Positions 45,547 through 58,800 of a stretch of DNA of 64,000 nucleotides are shown here, in pieces; within the stretch, counting starts at the first letter, position 1, and each line of letters starts with the position of its first letter. The notes beneath the pieces were generated by a model that was not told the origin of the DNA, ran no database searches, and was given only the letters and a program-made list of their open reading frames with translations. The DNA lies in the NCBI GenBank assembly GCA_026874595.1, contig CM049313.1, forward strand, positions 20,349,508 to 20,413,507, written 5' to 3'. Origin of the DNA: Sipunculus nudus. Lineage: Eukaryota > Annelida > Sipuncula > Golfingiida > Sipunculidae. The position numbers and the translations under genes are program-made.

Positions 45547-46722
45547 TGTGTTAGTAAATGAAATTATTATTTTTTGTATTAAGTATTGTTTCTGGGATTA
45601 TACACACAAACACACACAAACAAACGAATCTGCTTAATTGCAATAAACTTTTAACAAGCAAATTAATTGCAATAAACTGAAGTTGTGTTAAGGCAAAGTT
45701 CCCCTTTTAACATGTGTAAGGGGAAGCCAAATGGTTGATTGTACCCCGAATAATTTAACTTGTATATATTTATTGTTACTCAAATTGTTTATGGAAGAAA
45801 AGGGGACAAAGAATAAAGAAAGATACTTTATATGTACATATTAACAACATCTGAAGCATCTAGAGAAATATGAAAATTAAACATTAAATACATCTATTAA
45901 AGAATACCATATTTTACATAATCAAAAGTAATCCAAATAATCAAAAGAATATAATCTGTAGGCAAATTTGATAGAATACCTTACTGTCAATACATAAGTT
46001 CGGATCAAAGCCAAATGGTATAAGCCTATGCACTCTCCGTCATTAGGTGCTAAAGAGTATCATTGTATGTATAATTTAAACACTCTACACGATTAAGGAT
46101 TCACTAAAATCAAAGCCTATAGAAATATAGACAATACAGTGAATGTGATCATTTTCTACCCCTGCCGTTTTTTATGGGGGCTGCTCATCAGTTGTGAATG
46201 TGGACAGCTCTGAATAACAGACGGAATTGATCAAGAATCTGTCAATTTGGAACTCTGCAAGGACTGATGTTATAAGGGATCTTTATCTTCTCAAAATAGT
46301 TCTCATTTACTTCTTCTCCAAGATTTTGACAAAAGATAACAGGTTGTATGGAGCAGGAACAGGGCTGTCCTTGTTTACCATATGCAGGCAGAGGTCTCAG
46401 TGACCAGCCCTCCATCCCTGCTGGCCCTCCACTATGGCTCAGCGTGGTTATTGCTAGGGTGGTAAGGGACTTCCTGTGACGTCAATGGGAACCGTCTTTA
46501 CTGATTTGCCAGAGGTCAGTTATCCCCCACTGTCTACATATTTCCTGTATTGCGTGCCGCACAAGCTTGCCCCGCATAGCAATGTTTGTTTACACGCGCG
46601 CTAAGCCAATCAGATTTTACTTTATCCAGCGTAAACTTACTGGGTGTTGCCAAACCTTAAGAATCCTGCGTGTGAGTGGAAGGTCACTAGGCTGGGAGGT
46701 CACGCGCTGTGTTCAGAGTGTG
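44472..46722. mobile_element. Element M in U4
   Basis: Target repeats gggtgctgg at 44463-44471 and 46723-46731. Ends are mutated (TAGGCTCC, GAGTGTG). Confidence 0.65.
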
Positions 46723-47079
46723 GGGTGCTGGTTTCTCCTCTTAAATTCAATCTGGATCTTTTTGAATAGGCCCCTTCTCCAACTGGAATGGGCCTGCAGA
46801 ACACTTTGGCCTTGGCGACGATTCTCAAACAATGAGACGAAATATATAGGAAAGAGGAGATACCGGATGGAAACTTTAAAAATCTTGATCTGTGTAGTTG
46901 GGTGGTATGACACCATGTTGGATTCGCGCTATATTTATGTTTTCCGTCATTGATCTCGCCCGGTACAGGTTTTTTCCAGTTGTGTAAATAAGGGAGCAAA
47001 CGTTTTCATAACGATATATTAACAGAAATTTTTAAATATTAAATATTATTAAATATTTATAAGAAATGTTGTGTATTGT

Positions 47080-47117
<38 letters not shown>

Positions 47118-48691
47118 TTGCAGGTTTATTTATCCTGGATAGCTTTTTCGTTCAAATGACAGCTGGCACCACCTACAATCATGTTTACGTGGCAGACATC
47201 CCTGCTAATATGCAACATATCTCACTCTATTTCTCCTTCGTACCCGTCCATGCCTCACTTAACCCATACCACTCTAATTTCTCACTTAGACGCTTGTCGA
47301 ATACCAGTTTTCTAGTTATACTATTATAATGGGTAGAGTATGTGTTCAGTCCTGTATTCAGATTTTAAATTCAATCTTAAGGTTGGGCATAATCAATTGG
47401 CATATTGTTTGTATATAGTTAATGTTTTCCAAACTGTATGTTAGATAGAACCATTAATCATATATCTCTTCTGTATTTTGAAAATATAAGCAATGTTATC
47501 TATATGTAGCGGATAAAAAACAAGTGAAATATGCTCAATAATTGTATGCCATTTTAAGTGAGTGTGTTAATGTATACCTCCCGGAAACTGATTATATCTG
47601 TAGCACATGCTCAGAAATTTATGGCCTGTCTCACATGTCAGTGACAATGGAGCCATGCCAACCCTAGCGTATGCCAAATCAAGCGAGAGACCATAAACAC
47701 TTTGAATGCCTGTATAAAGAAGTGGGTTCATACTTTCTTAGAAAACAGGTAGGTGAAAACAACAATTCAACTTTTTCAGCATTAAATTTAAAAACTGCTG
47801 CGGTCGGTGTAATAACGACACACTACTCGGTAAGCACTTATGTTGGGCTGGTAAGTCTATCTTGAGTCGTAATGAAAGCAATGCGGAGAAATATAATGCA
47901 GTTGTCTCCAATAATGCTGCCTCCCACAATCTTTACCTGAGGCTACGAATGGTGAATTAACACAAACGAGTACAAGTGAACTCACAACCCTGATTGAAGC
48001 TCTGTTTCTATAATAACGAGTCATTTCCTGTATCGGGTACAAGTTGCCTGACATCAATAATCCGTGCGAGCCTTACTTGAATTCACACGGTGAGAAATTC
48101 AACAAATATGCAGAGGGATAAACACATATGCTGAGTCAAAACGGCATTTTCTTGCTCTTGGTAGGTGTTGTTACAAAGTATACTTAAATAAGCCATTAGG
48201 TGTCTTAAAAACTATTTGTATCCTCATTGTGTTCCTCGTTGATAAATGCAAAGACATCTCACACCAAGTACGCTAGTCGTTGACTCTTTTAATGTCAGGA
48301 GTCCGCTAAGCCTTTCTAATTCTGCTCCTGGTAGAAAATAAGTAAAGTGTTGACAATATTTTTGCTTTTAAATGAAAAAGCACCTAGAAGTTGTCCGAGT
48401 GCTGTTTTTTTTTAAATATATTCCGGATCTTTTTGAATAGGTCCCTTCTCCAGCTTGAATGGGCCTGCATAACATTAACAATACTATGTGTAGTTTCTCA
48501 CGTCATTAGCTACTGTTTGGGGTGCAGGGGATACAAAGTCAGTTTTATATGTTTGTTTAAGCAAACATTGAACTTATGTTCCATTTCCTCTTTGACCATA
48601 GAGAGAGGATTCTGTTAATATCAAAAGAATAGGTCTACTTGCTTAATTACTGAGATCAAATATTTCCATTATAGGTACAATAATCCAAAAT

Positions 48692-49744
48692 ATGACAGTT
48701 CTCAGCCACTACATGAAGAGGATCATCATCGCTTTGATTCTAACTATCGGAATTATTTACATAGCGTATTCTTACCTGAACAAGAAAAAGGTTTATACGC
48801 CCTTCAGATATACCAATAATGACGAAACGACAAAATGGCCAATTTTAAATGAACAGGCCACAAAAAATAGCAACGAAGTTTCAGTGGAACAAGGTAGAAC
48901 CAAAGTATTTCACGACGACACTGGAAGGCTTGTAGACTTGATTGATAACTGGAAAATGAACAAATCAAAATCAATCATTTATTTGCTTACACGTCCTGCG
49001 CGGTTCCCGAAGCTTCGCATGATACTATCTGATTTAGATATGTGCTTCCTTGATCGGTTTAATTATCCAGTCGTGATATTTTATTCAGATTATAATTTTA
49101 CTAATCACATCCCATCTTTAAGAAGTTTATCTAAAGCAAATTTGTTTTTCATACCAACTGAATTTCGCCTACCGCAATTTTTGCCCCCAAGTGAAGAGTG
49201 GCCAGAACCGATGTGCCAAGCACGGGTTGGGTACAACCACATGTGTCGCTTTCATGCAAAAACTTTGTTTGAGTTTCCATGGATTGAACAACTTGATTAC
49301 TACTGGCGTCTTGACGACGATTCTCGTATACTGGCACCAATAAAATACGACGTATTTACCTACATGAGGAACCATGGATTTCTCTATGGGTACCACAAGA
49401 TAACTGCTGAAATTCCTACCTGTACTTTTGGATTAGACGAAACGATAGAGAAACATATGCAGCTTCGGCTAAACTCTGATTTTTATGACAAAAGACATTG
49501 GCTGAAAATGTATTACAATAACTTCGAAATCAGCAAAGTAAGTGTCTGGACATCGCAACAATACAAGGATTATATAGAAGCTATAGACAAGGCCGGGGGA
49601 ATCTTCTATTACAGATGGGGCGACGCACCCATGAAGACCGTGGCGGTGAGGCTGTTTGTACCTGCCAATAAAATCCATCATTTTGAAGATATTGCTTATG
49701 ACCACCTATTATGGAATCAGTACAAGAAAAAGTATGGAATTTAA
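48692..49744 (+). CDS. GT15 copy 4, Kre2/Mnt1-type glycosyltransferase, intact
   Basis: 350 residues, differing from copy 2 at three positions by eye (E34V, S57T, A165P). All motifs and the type II anchor are as described for copy 2. The surrounding unit U5 is also the sister of U3, so this pair arose from the most recent duplication, or is kept alike by gene conversion. The start context and 5' splice acceptor (tttccattatag) are conserved. Confidence 0.9.
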   Translation: MTVLSHYMKRIIIALILTIGIIYIAYSYLNKKKVYTPFRYTNNDETTKWPILNEQATKNSNEVSVEQGRTKVFHDDTGRLVDLIDNWKMNKSKSIIYLLTRPARFPKLRMILSDLDMCFLDRFNYPVVIFYSDYNFTNHIPSLRSLSKANLFFIPTEFRLPQFLPPSEEWPEPMCQARVGYNHMCRFHAKTLFEFPWIEQLDYYWRLDDDSRILAPIKYDVFTYMRNHGFLYGYHKITAEIPTCTFGLDETIEKHMQLRLNSDFYDKRHWLKMYYNNFEISKVSVWTSQQYKDYIEAIDKAGGIFYYRWGDAPMKTVAVRLFVPANKIHHFEDIAYDHLLWNQYKKKYGI

Positions 49745-51762
49745 TCAAGACTAACCATCTGACGGGGTTGTCTTATATACGGTTTGAGTTTTTCATATTT
49801 CACATCAACGTGACTCGTTGCCAGATCAGAAGTGTCCAACACTTGGATAGCGCAAAATTATACCAACAGTTCATGCCAAGAAATCATTTAAAGGTTCCAC
49901 ATGGTTCGAGCTGCTTGACCATTACCACGGTCTACAAGGACAATACTTTTATACTTGCAACGATTGTTTGATCTGTTTCAAATTATTATGAATATATTGC
50001 TACACTCACGCATCATTACTGTAGGTACATGGTTGCATTAGATATACACTGGGCTATAGGGCATGTACAGATCAAAACCTTTAGGGAGAAAATTTATTGA
50101 ATAGATTACTGAGATTTTTATTTATGGAAAGTGATTTTGCTCTATCAGCTTATATTTTCATATCGGCTTCAGTTCTTCATGGATTATTACATAAGGGATA
50201 TAATTTCTATTCAATAATCTTTCTAAGTTTCAGAGATTTTACGATATTTCTATCATACTCACTCAAAGAGTTGAATGGAAATATATCATAAAGGCAAAAA
50301 AAAAAATTTAGGTTTGTTTCTCAGGCACTTTTTATCAGAAATATAAGTCGGCGGACGTATTTTTTTTTTTTTAATTTTTTGTATGTTTCGATAAAAATGT
50401 CAAACGATAAGGGAAAAGCATAAAAATTACAGATTCATTTTGCTAAAAAAAAAAGTAAAAGCACTACATAAGAAATGGAATTTTATCAAAATTGTATAAT
50501 TTAATCTTCTGGAAAGAAATTTCCGAGCGGCTTGGGCTCAAAATTTGTAAATGTCTATTGAAAATCAAAATAAAAAAATTGATGCGGGGGGTTTAAAATT
50601 GACGCGGGCAGTGCATGACAACCATACCTTTTATTTTTTTGCCTAATCAATCATTCATGATTGAATAACAAATATTTCAAGTCCGAGTTTGGAAAGTTTG
50701 AAGCCGAAGTCTCAAACGAGTTATCGCCGTTTTTCTTTAACATATATGAGCATATATATGCGGCATTTGCAACGTATTTATTTTCCTCAAAACCATTCAT
50801 GTAATTCACCAGTGTTTCGGCGAATGTGGCCTTTAAGTTCAAATCATTTAGACGAAAACAATTGTTGCATTGCCATTTTTTAAACGCATCTATAGATAAT
50901 TTATAGATAATTATTTCATAATAAAAAAGACACAGAGATAAAAATGAAAGTAAATTACGCATGGATGTTCCTAAATGTTTTATGCTAGCTACAGGACAAG
51001 GGTGGATAAAGGACCTTAGAAAGAAAGGTGGAGGGTGGGGGAGGGGGATACAACACCATGATAAGAACGTGATTACATGTTACGATAGACGTAACTCAGT
51101 GCCAGCTATGAAATTCAACACAGTTTAGGGCCTAAAAATATTAAGACTGCTTAAATGGGAATATTGGTAGCCGGCTGGAGGCCCGCAATAGGCGATGACT
51201 GAATGAACTATGTTGGTATTGGAAATAAAATATGGGAAAGACAGCCACTTACTGCTGACGTCACTTTAAAAGTCTTTAGTTCAGCGACGTGGTGATGTGT
51301 GGCGCTGACCGTCTCAAACCGGTAGAGTTTAACAGTCGATGAAATTTGTTATAAAATTTGCCGCGAGGTGGTCGTACCTGTTCTAAGCTTTGCGACAAAG
51401 CTAAGATGTTGGTTGGCTCTGATAGTGGGAGGAATTATGTTTTAACCATTGCATCGACTTGGCAATCTAATTTGCATGAAGAAGAATAGAAACATAATCG
51501 ACGCAAGACGCAAGGCGGCGCCCCTAGGCTAGAAGTCAGTACACGAGATATACTGAGCTGGTTAGTCTAACTTGAGTCGTGAATCAAGCTGTACCGAAGA
51601 ATGCATCGCAGTGGTCCTCAATTATGTTCCAATGATATCTGGTTAACAGCCCATGGTCTTAACAGAATCCCACGAATGATGACTTAACCCAAAAGAATAC
51701 AAATGAACTCACAGCTCAAACTGAAACTCTGTATCTTTGGTAACGATTCCATTCCTGCATCA

Positions 51763-52075
51763 ATGTAATACTTAATAATGCTCATGGATACGTACATTGA
51801 TAGCGTTCTCTTTGTTTGGCATCAATTGACCATAGGTTACCAGGGCTACTTAGTGCGCTTTGATCTACACTGGCTTATGTTTTTGCAAAACTTAGGGCAA
51901 GGATCTGTCCTAATAATTCATAGATAAGGGGGAAAAGTTTTACTTTAAAATAAAAAAAATGAAAATATATTTATTGACAAAACAATTTGAAATGCTATAA
52001 AAGGATTTGTCATTGATAACATATCATTTTCATTTGGAAACAAATGATGACACACACATGTAGAAATCTGTATGG
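51763..52075 (+). repeat. Same duplicated insert in U5
   Basis: Same position and same bounding attccattcctgcatc repeats as in U3, which shows common descent of the two units. Confidence 0.65.
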
Positions 52076-52502
52076 ATTCCATTCCTGCATCGCGCATAAG
52101 GTGGCTGCCTTCCAATAATCCGTGCGAGCCATATTTGTAATGATGCGTTAAGAAATTAAAAAAATAAAATCCAGAGGGATTCATCACCATGCTGACCTAA
52201 TGTTTTTAAGATATGCTCAGAATTTTTCTTGTTCATGGTAGGTGTTGGAAATATACTAAAAAGCTAACAATTGGTCTAGTTTCTGTCAGGTGACAGTGTA
52301 GTTTAAGGTCATGAGTTCTCGTCAAAAATGACGACAGTCTGACAGCCAGTACGCTGGTTGTAGACTCCCTTTGTCTGAGGGCCGCAAAGGCGCTACCTCT
52401 CATGCAGTCCCTATAAATCCGCCCCTTTTATAGAAAACAAGTAGATTGTTGACTAATTTTTATATTAAATGAACATGCACCTACGAGGTGTCGGGGTGCT
52501 GG

Positions 52503-54707
52503 TACGCTCCATAAGCAGCGGCCACGCTCCGCTCAACTATTCGCTACACTGACCGCTGCAATAAACCGCGGTCGCCGGTCCGGTTTGGCCACCAGACGGA
52601 GCTGTCTCTGTGGAATTCCCCCCTGAGTTATATTTAACCAAACACATTGCAGGTATTACCATCACAAACAGATGTTCACAAACCGGTCACTTTACACTGC
52701 TGGGGAAAGCGCTTGGCTGCACAGACTTTTTTCATCCCATGGGAATACACACGATGCAATCGTCAGCTTTCAACACAGTCTGTATAGAGGGTTCCCACAT
52801 GACGTCACAGGCCAGCTGGTCACAGGCCAGAGCCCTGCTGGAGGGCAGCTATCAGTTTCTGGAGGCGCCGTGGAGGCCAGGCATGTGTGCTTTCTATAGT
52901 GTATAGCCTATAAGTGTGCAAAGCAATCTGTGCATACAATTGTGTTTAATTGTTAATCTATTACACACTATTGTTCCTTTTTTTCCTGTGTGTATGGATG
53001 TGGCTGAAAGTCAGGCAAGAACAAGATATCCTTATACATGCTGTCTGCAGTTATTAACCATCAAGGTGAACAAACAAAGAAAGGAGCTGACCACAAAACA
53101 GCACGATGAGTGCTTACCCTTGCAGATTAAGTTTTTTTTTCATTTGAACAGTGTAATTTGAGATTGCAGCAAATCACTGTAATACTAAATAATGCTCATG
53201 CATACGTACAATGATATCGTTCTATTTGTTTGGCATCAATTGACCATAGGTTACCAGGGCTACTTAGTACGCTTTAATCTACACTGGCCTATGTTTTTGC
53301 AAATCTTAGGACAAGGTACTGTCCTCTATATTAATTCATAGATAAGGGGGAAAAGTTTTACTTTAAAATATAAAAATGAAAATATATTTATTGACAAAAC
53401 AATGTGAAATGTTGTAAAAGGATTTGTCATTGATAACATATCACTTTCATTTGGAAAAAATGATGACACACATTTAGAAATCTGTATGGACATATTTAAA
53501 ACACTAAACAATACTTAATACAAAAAATAAATTTGATTTACTTATATATATATATATATATATATATATAATGTTAGTAAATCAAATTATTATTTTTTTT
53601 GTATTAAGTATTGTTTCTGGGATAATACACACACACACAAACGAATCTGCTTTATTGCAATAAACTTTTAACAAGCAAATTAATTGCAAGAAACTGAAGT
53701 TGTGTTAAGGCAAAGTTCCCCTTTAACATGTGTAAGGGGAAGCCAAATGGTTGATTGTACCCCGAATAATTTGACTTGTATATATTTATTGTTACTCAAA
53801 TTGTTTATGGAAGAAAAGAGGACAAAGAAAAAGAAAGATACTTTATATGTACATATTAACAGCATCTGAAGCATCTAGAGGAATATGAAAAATTAAACAT
53901 TAAATACATCTATTAAAGAATACCATATTTTACAGAATCAAAAGTAAATCAAATTATCAAATACCTTACTGTCAATACATAAGTTGGGATCAAAGCCAAA
54001 TGGTATAAGCCATGCACTCTCCGTCATTAGGTGCTAAAGAGTATTATTGTATGTATAATCTAAACACTCTACACGATTAAGGATTCACTAAAATCAAAGC
54101 CTATAGAAATATAGACAATACAGTGAATATGATCATTTTCTACCCCTGCCGGTTTTTTATGGGGGCTGCTCATCAGTTGTGAATGTGGACAACTCTGAAT
54201 AACAGACTGAATTGATCAAGGATCTGTCAATTTGGCACTCTGCAAGGACTGATGTTATAAGTGATCTTTATATTCTAAAAATAGTTCTCATTTGCTTCTC
54301 CTCCAAGATTTTGACAATAGATAACTGGTTGTATGGAGCAGAAACAGGGCTGTCCTTGTTTACCATATGCAGGCAAAGGTCTCAGTGACCAGCCCTCCAG
54401 CCCTGCTGGCCCTCCACTATGGCTCAGCGTGGTTATTGCTAGGGTGATAAGGGACTTCCTGTGACGTCAATGGGAACCCTCTTTACTGATTTGCCAGAGG
54501 TCAGTTATCCCCCACTGTCTGCATATTTCCTGTACTGCGTGCCGCACAAGCTTGCCCCACATAGCTATGTTTGTTTACACGCGCGCTAAGCCAATCAGAT
54601 TTTAATTTATCCAGCGCAAACTGACTGGGTGTTGCCAAATCTTAAGAATCCTGCGTGTGAATGGAAGGTCACTGGGCTGGGAGGTCACGCGCTGTGTTCA
54701 GAGCGTA
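52503..54707. mobile_element. Element M in U5
   Basis: Perfect target repeats gggtgctgg (52494-52502, 54708-54716). Ends TACGCTCC and GAGCGTA, as in U3. Confidence 0.65.
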
Positions 54708-55066
54708 GGGTGCTGGTTTCTCCTTTTCAATTCCATCTGGACTTTTTGAATAGGCCCCTTCTCCAACTTGAATGGGCCTGCAGAACACTTTGGCCTTGGC
54801 GACAATTCTCATAGTCTAACAATGAGACGAAATATATAGGAAAGAGGAGATACCGGATGGAATCTTGAAAAATCATGATCTGTGTAGTTGGGCGGTATGA
54901 TTACAGGTTGGATTCGCCCTATATTTATGTTTTCCGTCATTGATCTCGCCCGGTACAGGTTTTTTTCCACATGTGTAAATAAGGGAGCAATTACGTTTTC
55001 AGAACCAAATATTAACAGAAATATTAAAATATTAAATATAATTAAATATTTATAAGAAATGTTGTG

Positions 55067-55068
<2 letters not shown>

Positions 55069-55108
<40 letters not shown>

Positions 55109-55761
55109 CATTCTGCAAGTGTATATATCCTGGATAGCTTTCTCGTTCAAATGGCAGTTGTCACCACCTACAATCATGTTTACGTGGCAGACATCCCTGC
55201 TAATATGCAACATATCACACTCTATTTCTCCTTCCTACCCATCCATGCTCACTTCACCCATACCACCCTAATTCCGGCGGATACACTTAGTCGCTTGTCG
55301 AATACCCGTTTTCTAGTTATACTATGATAATGGGTAGAGTATGTGTTCAGTCCTGTATTCAGATATTAAATTCAATCTTAAGGCGTGGCATAATCAATTG
55401 GCATATTGTTTGAATATAGTTAATGTTTTCCTAACTATATGTTAGATAGAACCATTAATCATATATCTCTTCTGTATTTTGAAAATATAACCAATGTTAT
55501 CTATATGTAGAGGAAATATGAGACGAAATATATAGGAAAGAGGAGATACCGGATGGAAGCTTGAAAAATCTTGATCTGTGTAGTTGGGCGGTAAGATTAC
55601 AGGTTGGATTCCCGCTATATTTATGTTTTCCGTCATTGATCTCGCCCGGTACGGGTTTTTTCCACTTGTGTGAATAAGGGAACAATAACGTTTTCAGAAC
55701 GAAATATTAAGAGAAATATTTTATATTAAATATTATTAAATATTTATAAGAAATGTTGTGT

Positions 55762-55765
<4 letters not shown>
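55069..55765 (+). repeat. Mini-unit: head joined to tail
   Basis: Starts like every unit (TA tract, satellite head) but at about 55515 jumps from tctatatgtag directly to the tail sequence atgagacgaaatatatagg. All about 7 kb between, including GT15, R and M, is missing. Confidence 0.75.
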
Positions 55766-55820
<55 letters not shown>

Positions 55821-58800
55821 CATTCTGCAAGTGTATATATCCTGGATAGCTTTCTCGTTCAAATGACAGTTGGCACCACCTACAATCATGTTTACGTTGC
55901 AGACATCCCTGCTATGCAACATATCTCACTCTATTTCTCCTTCCTACCCATCCATGCTCACTTCACCCATACCACCCTAATTTCGGCGGATACACTTAGT
56001 CGCTTGTCGAATTCCCGTTTTCTAGTTATACTATGATAATGGGTAGAGTATGTGTTCAGTCCTGTATTCAGATTTTAAATTCAATTTTAAGGTGAGGCAT
56101 AATCAATTGGCATATTGTTTGTATATAGTTAATGTTTCCCTAACTATATGTTAGATAGAACCATTAATCATATATCTCTTCTGTATTTTGAAAATATATG
56201 CAATGTTATCTATGTGTAGCGGAAAAAAAACAAGTGAAATATGTTCAATAATTGTATGCCATTTTAAGCTGAGTGTGTTAATGTATGCCTCCCAAAAACT
56301 GATTGTATCTGTAGCACATGCTCAGAAATCAATGGCCTGTCTCACATGTCAGTGACAATGATTAAGGGCCAAATGGAGCCATGCCAACCCTAAAGTATGC
56401 CAAATCAAGCGAGAGACCACAAACACGTTGAATGCCTGTATAAAGAAGTGGGTTCATACTTTCTTAGAAAACAGGTAGGAGAAAAACAACGAATGCAACT
56501 TTTCAGCATTAAATTTAAAAACTGCTGCGGTCGGTGTAATAACGACTGTTTGGGTAGCCGTGCGCACACGACTCGGTAAGCACTTATGTTGGGCTGGTAA
56601 GTCTATCTTGAGTCGTAATGAAAGCCATACGGAGAAATATAATACAGTTGTCTCCCATCATGCTGCCTCCCACAATCTTAACCTTAGGCTTCGAATGGTG
56701 AATTAACACAAACGAATACAAGTGAACTCACAACCCAGATTGAAGCTCTGTTTCTATAGTAATGAGTCATTTCCAGTATCGGGTACAAGTTGCCTGACGT
56801 CAATAAACCGTGCGAGCCTTATTTGAATTCATACGGTGAGAAATTCAACAAATATGCAGAGAGATAACACATATGCTGAGTCAAAACGGTATTTTTCTTG
56901 CTCTTGGTAGGTGTTGTTACAAAGTATACTTAAATAAGCCATCAGGTGACTTCAAAACTATTTGTATCCTCATTGTGTTCCTCGTTGATGAATGTAGAGA
57001 CATCTGACACACAGTACGCTGGTCGTTAATTCTTTTAATGTCAGGGGGCCGCAAAACCTTTCTAATTCTGCTCCTGGTAGAAAATAAGTAAAGTGTTGAC
57101 AATATTTTTGCTTTTAAATGAAAATGCACCTAGAAGGTGTCCGCGTGCTGGTTTCTTTTGAATTTATCCCTTCTCCAGCTTGAATGGGCCTGCATAACAT
57201 TAACAACTCTATGTGTATTATCTCACGTCATTAGCTACTGTTTGGGGTGCAGAGGTTACAAAGTCAGTTTTATATGTTTGTGTAAGCAAACATTGAAGTT
57301 ATGTTCCATTTTCTCTATGACCACAGAGAGAGGATAATGTTAATATCAAAAGAATAGTTCTACTAGCTTAATTACTGAGATCAATTATTTCCATTATAGG
57401 TACAATAATCCAAAATATGACAGTTCTCAGCCACAACATGAAGAGGATCATCATCACTTTGTTTCTAACTATCGGAATTATTTACATAGCGTATTCTTAC
57501 CTGAACAAGAAAAAGGAATATACGCCCTTTCGATATACCAATAATGACGAAACGAAAGAATCGCCAATTTTAAATGAACAGGCCTCGAAAAATAGCAACA
57601 AAGTTTCAGTGGAACAAGGTAGAACCAAAGTATTTCATGACGACACTGGAAGGCTTGTAGACCTGATTGATAACTGGAAAATGAACAAATCAAAATCAAT
57701 CATTTATTTGCTTACCCGCCCTGCGCGGTTACTGAGGCTTCGCATGGTACTATCTGATTTAGATATGTGCTTCCTTGATCGGTTCAATTATCCAGTCGTG
57801 ATATTTTATTCAGATTATAAATTTACTTATCTCATCCCATCTTTAAGAAGTTTATTTAAAGCAGATTTGTTTTTCATACCAACTGAATTTCGCCTACCGA
57901 AATTTTTGCTTCCAAGTGAAGAATGGCCAGAACCGTTGTGCCAAACACGAGTTGGGTACAACCACATGTGTCGCTTTCATGCAAAAACTTTGTTTGAGTT
58001 TCCATGGATTGAACAACTTGATTACTACTGGCGTCTTGACGACGATTCTCGTATACTGGCACCAATAAATTACGACGTATTTACGTACATGAGGAACCAT
58101 GGATTTCTCTATGGGTACCACAAGATAACTGCAGAAATTCCTACCTGTACTTTTGGATTAGACGAAACGATAGAGAAACATATGCAGCTTCGGCTAAGTT
58201 CTGATTTTTATGACAAAAGACATTGGCTTAAAATGTATTACAATAACTTCGAAATCAGCAAAGTAAGTGTCTGGACATCGCAACAATACAAGGATTATAT
58301 AGAAGCTATAGACAAGGCCGGGGGAATCTTCTATTACAGATGGGGCGATGCACCAATGAAGACCGTGGCGGTGAGGCTGTTTGTACCTGCAAATAAAATC
58401 CATCATTTTGAAGATATTGCCTATGAACACCTTAACTGGATCCAACACAAGAAAAAGTATGGAATGTAAACAAGACCAAGTACCTGACAGGGTTATCTTA
58501 TATACGGTTTGAGGTTTTCATATTTCACATCAACGTGACTCGTTGCCAGATCCAAAGTGTCGAATACTTCGATGTCGCAACATTATACCAACGGTTCATG
58601 CCAAGAAATCATTTTAAGGTTCCACATTGTCCGAGCCGCTTGACCATTACCACCGACTTAAATGACAATTTTTCTATACTTGCAACAATTGTTTGACCTA
58701 TTTTGAATTATAAAGCAAATTTTGACACACACACGCATTATTACTGTAGATGCATGGTTGCATTAGATACACTGGGCTATAGGGCATGCACAGATCAAAA

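Larger units (their letters stand above)
39378..47078 (+). repeat. Array unit U4 (frameshifted GT15 copy 3)
   Basis: Full-length unit without the U3/U5 insertion, and with an empty site for the CAGGGGCGGATC element (46820). It contains the complete palindromic AT element at 45481-45591. Confidence 0.8.
47079..55068 (+). repeat. Array unit U5 (intact GT15 copy 4)
   Basis: Full-length unit and sister to U3, sharing the same insertion (51763-52075) and the same gene except for three residues. The palindromic element is complete (53506-53615). Confidence 0.8.
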
